From: Brucella pecoris
Lineage (GTDB): Bacteria > Pseudomonadota > Alphaproteobacteria > Rhizobiales > Rhizobiaceae
DNA length: 64,000 nt
Assembly: GCF_006376675.1 (NCBI RefSeq)
Contig: NZ_VEWK01000004.1
Coordinates: forward strand, 372,001-436,000
Direction of reading: 5' to 3'
Below, piece after piece: positions 19,601 through 26,756 of the stretch. The translations under genes and the position numbers were made by a program. A model generated the notes under the pieces. That model worked only from the letters and a program-made list of their open reading frames with translations, was not told the origin of the DNA and did not search any database. Position 1 is the first letter of the stretch, and each line of letters begins with the position of its first letter.

Positions 19601-19923
19601 ATGGCGGCGCGCTGTTTGCCCTCCGTCAGCAGGCGGCACAATTGCCCATAGGCCGGACGATCACGCGGATAGACGAGCATATCCGGCGTGCCGTCGATGA
19701 AGGTAAGGCGACAGCCGATGAAAAGGCGGAAATCGCTTTTCTTGCGAATATCCTTCCAGACCGCATGTGCCCGCACCACGCCAGCCAGCGTGTTGCGGTC
19801 GGCAATGCCGATGCCGGACAGGCCAAGTTCATGCGCACGCGCTACCAGCTCCTGCGGATGCGAAGCACCGCAAAGGAAGGAAAAATTGCTGGCAGCGGCC
19901 ATTTCATAATAAGGAACCATCAC
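16687..19923 (-). CDS. dnaE2: Error-prone DNA polymerase III alpha subunit
   Basis: Translesion replicative-type polymerase of the ImuA-ImuB-DnaE2 mutasome. The 1078-aa protein opens with the PHP domain ([26 protein letters not shown]), has the C-family polymerase palm with [16 protein letters not shown] supplying the catalytic Asp residues, and ends with an OB-fold ([27 protein letters not shown]). It is shorter than DnaE1 and lacks the long C-terminal clamp/tau-binding tail, as expected for DnaE2. Its ATG overlaps the imuB stop (ATGA), implying coupled translation. LexA regulation is expected from the box at 22267-22281. Confidence 0.96.
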   Translation of the reverse strand: [1078 protein letters not shown]

Positions 19924-21506
19924 GCGAATAACCCATGCAGAAACCAGCGCGGATGATTGGCACCGTCATAAAGGCCTTCGCGGAAAATCCAGAAGCGCTG
20001 GCCGTTCTCGTCTTCCACCCGGTAATAATCGCGCAGTCCCGGAACTTCGTGACCGATGGCGAGCCACCATTCCGGTTCGATCCTTTCCGGCCCTTCGGCA
20101 AGGCGCACATGATGGCGCACCCGTCGCCACAGGAAGAATGACGGCGGACTGTCGGGCACTTCCGCCACGCTTTCGATTGGCTGTGGTGGGCGAAACAGTT
20201 TTATGGGGCGCGCTGGCGGGTCGCCCGGCAGTTCCGCCTGGCTGCGATAATCGGCTTCGGTTCTTCGCGACCCATGCAAGGCAGGGACGAGGCCGAAAGC
20301 GCGCTCCGGCATATGCGTGTTGCGCGGAAAGGAAACGAGAACGCGGTCCTGTCCAAGTCGTGCCGAAAGCCGGTCGACAAGCTGGCCGAACCCCGCTTCA
20401 TCTTCCTCGTGCTGGTCGAGCCCGGTCTGGCGCTGGGCCACTGCCGCGCTGCGCAGCGCTGCCAGCCGGATCATGTCGAAGCCGAAACCGGCATCGAGTG
20501 GGTCGGTCAAGGCGTTGAGCCTTTCACGCGCAAGGCGCAGGAAAACCTTGTCGCTGCGCAAGGGCTGGCCGGTCTCGATGTGGATATGACGCACTTCGCC
20601 ATCGACACGGAAGAAGGAGGCCTCAATCAGCAGTGCGCCTTTGCCCTCCGGTTCAAGCTGCGCAAAAAGCGCCTGCGCCAGTTCCTGCAAGATGCGTTCG
20701 ACCAGTTCCATTGCGGTAACCGGCTCTGACAGGCGGCGCTCGACGGTACTGAGCGGCATGATGCGCAAGGGAGAAATCGGCGCGCGCTCCTGCCGCACCA
20801 GCCGGTCGAGCCGGGTCGCAAGATCGGTGCCAAAACGGGCGGTGAGGGCTGCGCGCGGAAGCTCCATCACATCGCCGATGCGTTTCAATCCGGCGCGCTT
20901 GAGGCCGGTTTCGGCAGCTTGCGTCAGTTCAAGCGCGGAGAGCGGCAGGCGGGGAAGCAACCGGTCGGTCTCTGTCCTGCTGAAGACACCGCCCTTCGTT
21001 CCCCGTGCCAGAAGCCGCGCGGCAAAACTGTTATCGGTAATCGCCGCCTGTACGCCAAGCCTGGCCCGTTCCAGACGCCGGATTGCATCGGCACGCATGG
21101 CGTCGAGCCCGCCAAAAAGATGCGCGCAGCCGGTTATGTCGAGCATCAGCCCATGCGGCTCATCGAAGGCGACAAGCGGCGTATAGCGTTCGCACCAATG
21201 GGCAAGACGCTTGAGCAATGCCGCATCATGTTCCGGTGCTGCGGCTGCCACGTCGAGCCTTTCCACGCGGGCGCGCGCATCGGTCAGCGCCATGCCGGGA
21301 AAAAGGCCAAGCTTTGCCGCTGCCGCATCCACCGCTGTCAGGCGCAGCGCATTGGCCGTGCGCTCGGTCACCACCAAAGGCAGGCGCGGTTTGCCATCAG
21401 GCGGAGCGCTGCTGCGAAGCCGGTCGGTCGGCAGAAACGGAAACCAGAGGGCGAGAAACAAGCGTTCTGCCGTCGCGTTCATTGGCACCAAATTCAAGGG
21501 TTTCAT
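19920..21506 (-). CDS. imuB: ImuB, Y-family polymerase-like mutasome hub
   Basis: 528 aa. It resembles Y-family polymerases (LFLALWFPFLPTDRL; PLVVTERTANALRLTAVDAAA; GLFPGMALTDARARV) but ImuB proteins lack the catalytic acidic residues and act as a scaffold that binds the beta clamp, ImuA and DnaE2. Here the usual Y-family SIDE motif region reads LMLDITGCAHLFGG. The start at 21506 (MKPLNLVPMNATAERLFLALWF) fits the family; reading further upstream would run through the imuA gene in another frame. It still overlaps the imuA 3' end by about 110 bases, which may mean imuB starts at the internal Met (about 21482). Confidence 0.92.
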   Translation of the reverse strand: MKPLNLVPMNATAERLFLALWFPFLPTDRLRSSAPPDGKPRLPLVVTERTANALRLTAVDAAAAKLGLFPGMALTDARARVERLDVAAAAPEHDAALLKRLAHWCERYTPLVAFDEPHGLMLDITGCAHLFGGLDAMRADAIRRLERARLGVQAAITDNSFAARLLARGTKGGVFSRTETDRLLPRLPLSALELTQAAETGLKRAGLKRIGDVMELPRAALTARFGTDLATRLDRLVRQERAPISPLRIMPLSTVERRLSEPVTAMELVERILQELAQALFAQLEPEGKGALLIEASFFRVDGEVRHIHIETGQPLRSDKVFLRLARERLNALTDPLDAGFGFDMIRLAALRSAAVAQRQTGLDQHEEDEAGFGQLVDRLSARLGQDRVLVSFPRNTHMPERAFGLVPALHGSRRTEADYRSQAELPGDPPARPIKLFRPPQPIESVAEVPDSPPSFFLWRRVRHHVRLAEGPERIEPEWWLAIGHEVPGLRDYYRVEDENGQRFWIFREGLYDGANHPRWFLHGLFA

Positions 21507-22248
21507 TGTTCCATTCCATGATCCATTGCCCGCATGTGCCGTGGCGGTTGCGCTCCAGAACGGTGGAAAAGGCGGGCTTTCCCGGCGCGTTTGCTCCGCT
21601 GGAGCGCGAAGGCGCAGGCGCCACCCGCCAGCGGCTGACGGCAGCGCTCTGCACGCCTGTGCGGTGGCTCCTGAGCAGGATGACAGGCAGTTGCGCGATT
21701 TCTGTTGCAAGAAGCAGACGACGCGAAGCGGTCAGGTCGAGACATTTCGGCTGGCCTGTCACCGAGGCGACGACGCCGGAAACAAGATGCGAGGCCTTGC
21801 CGCCGCTTCCGGCTTCCAGCGCATCGTTTGCTGCCTTCAGGACATCCTGTGCCGTGGGGCAGCGCACGATCAGAAGACGCGACGGGTCGATCCCGAAGGC
21901 ATGAAGCCCCGGCGGATAAAGCCCGCCATATTCACTTGCGGCGCTTTCTTCCTCGATCCAGATGATCGGGCGGCGAGGCTCTGTAACACCTTCTGCTGCA
22001 CGGGCGGCAAAAGCGAGCGCAAAGCCGGTCGCGGCCATATGCGCACCGGGGTTTTCGGCAAAAACCTCATGCAGCGCATCGCCCGCCAGGCCATGCGGAA
22101 AGGCGGCATCGGCCCCGGCAAGGCCGAGCGTGAAACTGCGCGCGCGCCCGAAGCCCGTTTGTCCCTGATTTGCAAAACTACCTTGCGGATCGTTACCTTC
22201 TATGGTCGTAACCATGCGCCGCAGCGCCGCGATGTCGATGCCGCTCAC
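21397..22248 (-). CDS. imuA: ImuA, RecA/SulA-like mutasome component
   Basis: First gene of the SOS mutagenesis cassette; it associates with ImuB and helps DnaE2 access damaged template. The GTG at 22248 is chosen (VSGIDIAALRRMVTTIEG), because an upstream ATG at 22311 lies on the far side of the LexA box and would place the operator inside the gene; the LRRxVxxIEG opening matches the family start. The RecA-like core is visible in [31 protein letters not shown] and RLLIVRCPTAQDVLKAANDAL. The protein is 283 aa and its C-terminus is Arg/Pro/Ser rich, overlapping the imuB 5' region. Confidence 0.88.
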   Translation of the reverse strand: MSGIDIAALRRMVTTIEGNDPQGSFANQGQTGFGRARSFTLGLAGADAAFPHGLAGDALHEVFAENPGAHMAATGFALAFAARAAEGVTEPRRPIIWIEEESAASEYGGLYPPGLHAFGIDPSRLLIVRCPTAQDVLKAANDALEAGSGGKASHLVSGVVASVTGQPKCLDLTASRRLLLATEIAQLPVILLRSHRTGVQSAAVSRWRVAPAPSRSSGANAPGKPAFSTVLERNRHGTCGQWIMEWNNETLEFGANERDGRTLVSRPLVSVSADRPASQQRSA

Positions 22249-22266
22249 GTCTAGATTCCATCTTTT

Positions 22267-22281
22267 GTTCTCTATATGTTC
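22267..22281 (-). promoter_or_regulatory. LexA (SOS) box upstream of imuA
   Basis: GTTC-N7-GTTC on the plus strand (GTTC at 22267-22270 and 22278-22281), i.e. GAAC-N7-GAAC on the coding strand, an exact match to the direct-repeat LexA consensus of Rhizobiales. It is 19 bases before the GTG start of imuA, so it should sit at the promoter of imuA-imuB-dnaE2. Confidence 0.85.
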
Positions 22282-22319
22282 TAGTATTGAATCGAGCGAG
22301 GCAAGAGTCAAGCGGGATC

Positions 22320-22385
22320 AGAAATCAGTCCAGTGGACTGATTTCCTTGCATAGGCGTTTCACACTTTTCGGGATACGCTCTATC
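22320..22385 (-). repeat. Short variant of the palindromic repeat family
   Basis: On the reverse strand it carries the family hairpin-1 core AGCGTATCCCGAAAAGTGTGAAACG; the second module is replaced by a perfect 12-base-arm palindrome GAAATCAGTCCA-G-TGGACTGATTTC (22321-22345). It lies between imuA and the convergent-side DUF gene. Confidence 0.6.
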
Positions 22386-22405
22386 ATCGCGATAGCGGTT
22401 TTGGA

Positions 22406-22762
22406 TCAGGCGGCTTCCCTGAAAGGCACGCCTGCCAGTTGCGCCAGATGGCCGGGAAGGTCGGTGCCAGCACCAGCCGCATTGATGGTGTCGAAATAAT
22501 CATGCCAGCCGGTGGCGGTGATTCCGGTAATCAGCATGTCGAGAGCTGCTTCGTCCGGGAAACGCCAGATGGCGAAGAAACGCTGGTCGGGTGCAAAAGG
22601 CTTTGTCGCGTCGACGGGACCTAATGCCAAAGCCTCGATACCGAGCGCCGCAAGACCGCCCATACCCGCACCGACTTTTTCAAAGAAGGCCTGCCTGCCT
22701 TCAACATCAAGCGCGCACCAGCTTGATTTCGGGGAATAAAGCTCGGCGAGGTAATAGGTCAT
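22406..22762 (-). CDS. Conserved hypothetical protein in a MarR operon
   Basis: 118 aa starting MTYYLAELYSPKSSWCALDVEGRQAFFEKVG, followed by a GIEALALGPVDATKPFAPDQRFFAIWRFPDEAALDMLITGI segment that suggests an alpha/beta ferredoxin-like small domain. I do not know a function. The start at 22762 has AAGGGA upstream and overlaps the stop of the MarR regulator by four bases (ATGA), so both are translated together and the protein is a probable target of that regulator. Confidence 0.8.
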   Translation of the reverse strand: MTYYLAELYSPKSSWCALDVEGRQAFFEKVGAGMGGLAALGIEALALGPVDATKPFAPDQRFFAIWRFPDEAALDMLITGITATGWHDYFDTINAAGAGTDLPGHLAQLAGVPFREAA

Positions 22763-23289
22763 GTCATATCCCTTAGGGTTGCATTGATCTTGAAAGAGCG
22801 ACCGGCATCGGTGCGACTCCAGATGCGACGCAGCAAGGTGCTGAGAAGTTGCTGTTCGCCTGTCGAGAGGTCGCTCATCAGGCTTGCAATCCATGCGGTG
22901 TGTTCTTCGAAAAGTTGTTGCGCCAGCAACGAACCTTCGGATGTCAGCCGGACAATCAGCTTGCGGCGGTCCTCGCTATCCGCGCGGCGCTTGAGGAAAC
23001 CATCGCGCTCCAGCCCGTCCAGCAGGCCGGTGATGGTGGCGCGCGTGACACCTGCGCGTTCTGAAAGCTCGTGCGGCGAGAGGCCGTCGGGCGCATCGTG
23101 CAGCAGAAACAGCAGGACGAACTTGCCTTCCGAAAGCTTGTGCGGTGCAAGCCGGTTGGCGCAATCCCGGTCAATGGCCGCAGCAAGCGACAAAACCTCA
23201 AAGCAGACTTTCAGCGCGCCGATGGACGGGCTGTGCCGGCGCTCCGTTTCGCCCAGAAGGGCGCGATGCTTTTGTTCGATTATTTCCAT
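22759..23289 (-). CDS. MarR family transcriptional regulator
   Basis: 176 aa; the winged helix-turn-helix is LSPHELSERAGVTRATITGLLDGLERDGFLKRRADSEDRRKLIVRLT, with dimerisation helices at both ends. ATG at 23289 is chosen; a longer reading to 23343 would cover the palindromic promoter region. It is followed by, and translationally coupled to, an unknown 118-aa protein. Upstream palindromes (23288-23315) are likely autoregulatory sites. Confidence 0.88.
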   Translation of the reverse strand: MEIIEQKHRALLGETERRHSPSIGALKVCFEVLSLAAAIDRDCANRLAPHKLSEGKFVLLFLLHDAPDGLSPHELSERAGVTRATITGLLDGLERDGFLKRRADSEDRRKLIVRLTSEGSLLAQQLFEEHTAWIASLMSDLSTGEQQLLSTLLRRIWSRTDAGRSFKINATLRDMT

Positions 23290-23315
23290 ATGGCGACATA
23301 TAATATGGCGCCATA
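23288..23315. promoter_or_regulatory. Candidate MarR operator
   Basis: Perfect 12-base palindrome TATGGCGCCATA (23304-23315), preceded by a second ATATGGCG half-site starting at 23288, the first base of which touches the marR start codon. Repeated TATGGCG half-sites spaced about 16 bases fit a MarR dimer site; the regulator identity is inferred from position. Confidence 0.55.
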
Positions 23316-23375
23316 CTAAAAGCAAGCGGTTTTGAATGTTCAAGTGAAAATCAGGGGAGCTTGATCGATAGATAT

Positions 23376-23410
23376 ATACGGTTTATATATGATCCATATA
23401 TGAATCGTAT
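23376..23410. promoter_or_regulatory. Near-perfect palindrome in front of the ParD-like/map operon
   Basis: ATACGGTTTATATATG (23376-23391), spacer ATC, CATATATGAATCGTAT (23395-23410): 16-base arms with two mismatches, ending 15 bases before the start codon. The size and position fit an RHH autorepressor operator overlapping the promoter. Confidence 0.65.
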
Positions 23411-23425
23411 GGTCTGGACAATGCT

Positions 23426-23638
23426 ATGGGTATCGTGAAAATCGGTGACGAACTGCATGAGGAACTGCGCAAGGCGAGTGATGTCATGTGCCGTTCGATC
23501 AATGCGCAGGCTGAATACTGGATGAAGATCGGCATGCTGGCGCAGGCCCATCCCGACCTGTCGTTCAACGAGATCGTGCAGATGCAGTTGCGTGCAGCGC
23601 AGGTCGAGCTGCCGGTTCTGGCGGTGCAGTCGTCATGA
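23426..23638 (+). CDS. ParD-like antitoxin-family protein
   Basis: 70 aa: MGIVKIGDELHEELRKASDVMCRSINAQAEYWMKIGMLAQAHPDLSFNEIVQMQL. It fits the ParD-like antitoxin family, with an RHH-type strand and two helices (SRSINAQAEYW helix is the family hallmark). No ParE-type toxin follows; its last codons overlap the start of a methionine aminopeptidase gene (ATGA at 23635-23638). An upstream palindrome suggests autoregulation. The possible roles are a local repressor of the map gene or a relic antitoxin. Confidence 0.8.
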   Translation: MGIVKIGDELHEELRKASDVMCRSINAQAEYWMKIGMLAQAHPDLSFNEIVQMQLRAAQVELPVLAVQSS

Positions 23639-24423
23639 CCAAGACACCTGCCGAAGTGGAGAAAATGGCGGCATCCGGCGCGCTGCTCGCCTCCGTTTTT
23701 GCACTTCTCGACCGCACGCCGCTGGCGGGCATGACCACGATGCAGGTCAATGATCTGGTCGAGGATTACATTACCCGGCAACTGCAGGCGCGGCCTGCCA
23801 GCAAGGGGCAATATGACTATCCCTATGTGCTGAATGCTTCAAAGAACGAAGTCGTCTGCCATGGCATGCCGTCGAATGACGAGATCATTGAAAACGGCGA
23901 AATCATCAACTTCGATATCACGCTGGAAAAGGAGGGCTATATCGCCGATTCCAGCAAGACCTATATGGTCGGTGAGGTTGCTCCCTTTGCCTCGCGGCTG
24001 GTCCGTGTGACCTATGAGGCATTGTGGAAGGGGATTGCAGCCGTGCGACCCGGCGCGACTTTGGGTGACATTGGCCATGCCATCGAGCGCCACGCCAAGC
24101 GGCATGATTACAGCATCGTGCGGGAATATTGCGGCCACGGTATCGGTCGCGAGATGCACGAGGAACCGCAGGTTTTGCATTTCGGCAAGCCCGGCACCGG
24201 CGTTCGTTTGCGCGAAGGCATGGTGTTCACCATCGAACCGATGCTCAATCAGGGAACGGCCAAGGTGAAGACCGAAAAGGACGGCTGGACGGTGGTGACG
24301 CGTGATGGAAAACTGTCAGCGCAGTTTGAGCATACGGTTGCGGTCACCTCGAATGGCGTGCGGGTGCTGACCTTGCGCCCCGGTGAGGAAAAGATGCTCG
24401 CTGGTGTGAAACACGCAGCTTGA
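23635..24423 (+). CDS. map: Type I methionine aminopeptidase, antitoxin-linked paralogue
   Basis: Removes N-terminal Met from nascent proteins. The 262-aa protein keeps the five metal ligands: Asp in NFDITLEKEGY, Asp in IADSSKTY, His in CGHGIGREMHEEP, Glu in TIEPML and Glu in QFEHTVAV. The second residue window differs from the housekeeping enzyme (DITLEKEGYIADSS rather than DVTVIxDGxHGDTS), so it is probably a second MetAP. It overlaps the ParD-like gene by four bases, so the two are co-translated. Whether it is the sole MetAP of this genome cannot be told from the window. Confidence 0.88.
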   Translation: MTKTPAEVEKMAASGALLASVFALLDRTPLAGMTTMQVNDLVEDYITRQLQARPASKGQYDYPYVLNASKNEVVCHGMPSNDEIIENGEIINFDITLEKEGYIADSSKTYMVGEVAPFASRLVRVTYEALWKGIAAVRPGATLGDIGHAIERHAKRHDYSIVREYCGHGIGREMHEEPQVLHFGKPGTGVRLREGMVFTIEPMLNQGTAKVKTEKDGWTVVTRDGKLSAQFEHTVAVTSNGVRVLTLRPGEEKMLAGVKHAA

Positions 24424-24426
24424 ATC

Positions 24427-24969
24427 TCATCCGATCCTGCCAGCCATCCAGAGCACAAAGACAATCGTCCCGCCCACGCTCATTCCAGCGGCAAGAATAG
24501 TCCCTGCGATGACAGGCGCGAGTTTCAGGAACGAAATATGGGGCGTTATTTCCATCTGGAAATTCGCCCTGATCTTTTCAGGTGTCAGGCAGGTGATTTC
24601 GTAATCGCCGGGTGCCGTGCAGTCGAAATGACCCAAAGCGTGAGAAGCATAGCCGCGCATATCCGTCCGCCTGACGCTCAACAGGAAACGGCTTGTGGAA
24701 TGATAGGCGATCGGGGCGCCGGTCGCGCGCGCCTTGATGGCAAACTGTGTTGAGAAATAAGCTGTTCCGGTGAGAACGGTGAACGGCGGAAATACGATAT
24801 TGATCGCGTATCGCCCGGCTTTCGGCAAATGAAAGATGTGTGGCTCTGTGTCGCCTGCAAAGCGATGACGGACATCAGGCGCAATCACTTTCCACAGGAT
24901 GGAAGTGCAGCGCACCAACAGATAAATGCCAAGCAGAATGCAGGCAGGCAGGGCCAGATAAAAAGACAA
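24427..24969 (-). CDS. Two-helix membrane protein, unknown
   Basis: 180 aa with an N-terminal membrane helix (FYLALPACILLGIYLLVRC), a large central domain with beta-rich character (HIFHLPKAGRYAINIVFPPF; SHALGHFDCTAPGDYEITCLTPEKI), and a C-terminal helix (LAPVIAGTILAAGMSVGGTIVFVLWMAG). The central domain should be on the outside of the membrane. It converges with map and lies downstream of the argG terminator. No family recognised. Confidence 0.65.
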   Translation of the reverse strand: MSFYLALPACILLGIYLLVRCTSILWKVIAPDVRHRFAGDTEPHIFHLPKAGRYAINIVFPPFTVLTGTAYFSTQFAIKARATGAPIAYHSTSRFLLSVRRTDMRGYASHALGHFDCTAPGDYEITCLTPEKIRANFQMEITPHISFLKLAPVIAGTILAAGMSVGGTIVFVLWMAGRIG

Positions 24970-24984
24970 AATTCACGTCCTGCT

Positions 24985-25015
24985 ATAAAAAAAGCCCGCC
25001 GGAAGGCGGGCTTTT
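24985..25015 (-). terminator. Rho-independent terminator of argG
   Basis: GCCCGCC (24994-25000), loop GGAA, GGCGGGC (25005-25011), followed on the reverse strand by a run of seven T. It lies about 20 bases after the argG stop codon. Confidence 0.9.
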
Positions 25016-25032
25016 GTTTGGATTAGCGATGC

Positions 25033-26253
25033 TTATTTGCGGTCGCGCGCAGCAAGTGTGCGCAGGCGCAATGCATTGAGCTTGATGAAGCCTGCTGCGT
25101 CTTTCTGGTCGTAAGCGCCCTGATCGTCTTCGAAGGTGACGAGCTTGTCGGAATAGAGCGACTTGTCGGATTCGCGGCCGATCACCATCACATTGCCCTT
25201 GTAGAGCTTGAGCGTGACTTCGCCTTCGACATGGCGCTGGCTGTGATCGATTGCCGCCTGCAGCATTTCGCGTTCCGGCGAGAACCAGAAGCCGTAATAG
25301 ATGAGTTCCGCATAGCGCGGCATCAGCTCGTCTTTCAGGTGCGCCGCACCACGGTCAAGCGTGATCGATTCGATGGCACGGTGGGCAGCCAGCAGGATCG
25401 TGCCGCCCGGCGTTTCGTAGACACCGCGCGACTTCATGCCGACGAAGCGGTTTTCCACGAGGTCGAGACGACCGATGCCGTTGTCACGGCCATAGTCGTT
25501 GAGCTTGGCTAGAAGCGTGGCAGGCGACAGGCGCTCGCCATTGATCGAAACGGCATCGCCCTTTTCAAAGCCGATCTTGATGATCGTTGCCTTGTCGGGC
25601 GCGGTTTCCGGCGAAATGGTGCGCATATGCACATATTCCGGCGCCTCGACAGCCGGATCTTCCAGAACCTTGCCCTCGGACGAGGAGTGCAGCAGGTTGG
25701 CGTCGACGGAGAACGGCGCTTCGCCCTTCTTGTCCTTGGCAACCGGGATCTGGTGCTGTTCGGCGAATTCGAGCAGATGCGTGCGGCTCTTGAACGACCA
25801 GTCGCGCCATGGGGCGATGATCTTGATGTCCGGGTTCAACGCATAGGCCGAAAGCTCGAAACGAACCTGGTCGTTGCCCTTGCCGGTCGCGCCGTGCGCG
25901 ATGGCGTCTGCGCCGGTCTTCCTGGCAATCTCGATGAGATGCTTGGAGATCAGCGGACGGGCGATCGAGGTGCCGAGCAGATAGACGCCTTCATAGACGG
26001 CATTGGCGCGGAACATCGGGAAGACGAAATCGCGCACGAATTCTTCGCGTACGTCCTCGATGAAGATTTCCTTGATGCCCAGCATTTCCGCCTTCTTGCG
26101 GGCTGGCTCAAGTTCTTCACCCTGGCCCAGATCGGCAGTAAAGGTCACGACTTCCGCGCCCAATTCCGTCTGAAGCCACTTCAGGATGATCGAGGTGTCG
26201 AGGCCGCCCGAATAGGCGAGAACGACTTTCTTAACGTCTTTCCACTTGCTCAT
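25033..26253 (-). CDS. argG: Argininosuccinate synthase
   Basis: Condenses citrulline and aspartate with ATP to argininosuccinate in arginine synthesis. The 406-aa protein begins [27 protein letters not shown], with the PP-loop SGGLDTS, then [10 protein letters not shown] (citrulline/aspartate binding) and the SPETAPDKA segment. Full length for the family. It is monocistronic with its own terminator. Confidence 0.97.
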   Translation of the reverse strand: MSKWKDVKKVVLAYSGGLDTSIILKWLQTELGAEVVTFTADLGQGEELEPARKKAEMLGIKEIFIEDVREEFVRDFVFPMFRANAVYEGVYLLGTSIARPLISKHLIEIARKTGADAIAHGATGKGNDQVRFELSAYALNPDIKIIAPWRDWSFKSRTHLLEFAEQHQIPVAKDKKGEAPFSVDANLLHSSSEGKVLEDPAVEAPEYVHMRTISPETAPDKATIIKIGFEKGDAVSINGERLSPATLLAKLNDYGRDNGIGRLDLVENRFVGMKSRGVYETPGGTILLAAHRAIESITLDRGAAHLKDELMPRYAELIYYGFWFSPEREMLQAAIDHSQRHVEGEVTLKLYKGNVMVIGRESDKSLYSDKLVTFEDDQGAYDQKDAAGFIKLNALRLRTLAARDRK

Positions 26254-26383
26254 AGTTCACTTCCGTCTGATGCGGTGCCGGTTGGAGCGGGAACTCCAAC
26301 AGATATATCCGCAAGTCTTTTATCAGTTGCCAAGCCGCGTGCAAGCCGAAGGGCTGCGACTTATCGCTAAAACTGATGCGGTA

Positions 26384-26683
26384 TCATGTAGCCTGCGGCT
26401 TGCCGACTTCATAAACAACGAGATTGCGGTCGCCTATACCAAGCTCAGGCCATGCCGCGCGCCATTCGGCAATATGGGCGGAGGCGAAATGCCGGTCGAG
26501 CGAAGCACGGTCGCGCCACATCTCCTTCACATGGACGAGGCCCGGCTCGAGAATGTCAGCGGCATAGCCATAATCCACGCAGCCATCCTCCGCCCGACTG
26601 GCCGAGATCATGCGCTGCATGGCCTCGCGCGCTTTTGCAAGGTTTTCCGGCGGCAGGCGGACGGTCCCTATGATCAGCAGCAT
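26384..26683 (-). CDS. Antibiotic biosynthesis monooxygenase (ABM) domain protein
   Basis: 99 aa with the dimeric alpha/beta-barrel ABM fold: LLIIGTVRLPPENLAKAREAMQRMISASRAEDGCVDYGYA, then HVKEMWRDRASLDRHFASAHIAEW. Start at 26683 has a strong GGAGGT and is preferred over 26695. ABM proteins include YgiN-type quinol monooxygenases and heme-degrading enzymes; no activity can be assigned. Divergent from a LysE exporter; the 73-base gap may hold both promoters. Confidence 0.8.
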   Translation of the reverse strand: MLLIIGTVRLPPENLAKAREAMQRMISASRAEDGCVDYGYAADILEPGLVHVKEMWRDRASLDRHFASAHIAEWRAAWPELGIGDRNLVVYEVGKPQAT

Positions 26684-26756
26684 TTCTACCTCCATTCGAC
26701 TGTTTCATTTGCCGGGAAATTATTCTAGCGTGCGCCATCTCTTGGAGCACATTTCG

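Noticed and set aside
22249-22311. ATG at 22311 as the start of imuA
   Set aside because: The LexA box would fall inside the gene; the GTG at 22248 matches the family start and lies just after the box.
23426-24423. Classical ParDE toxin-antitoxin locus
   Set aside because: No ParE-like toxin is present; the second gene is a full MetAP with all metal ligands.
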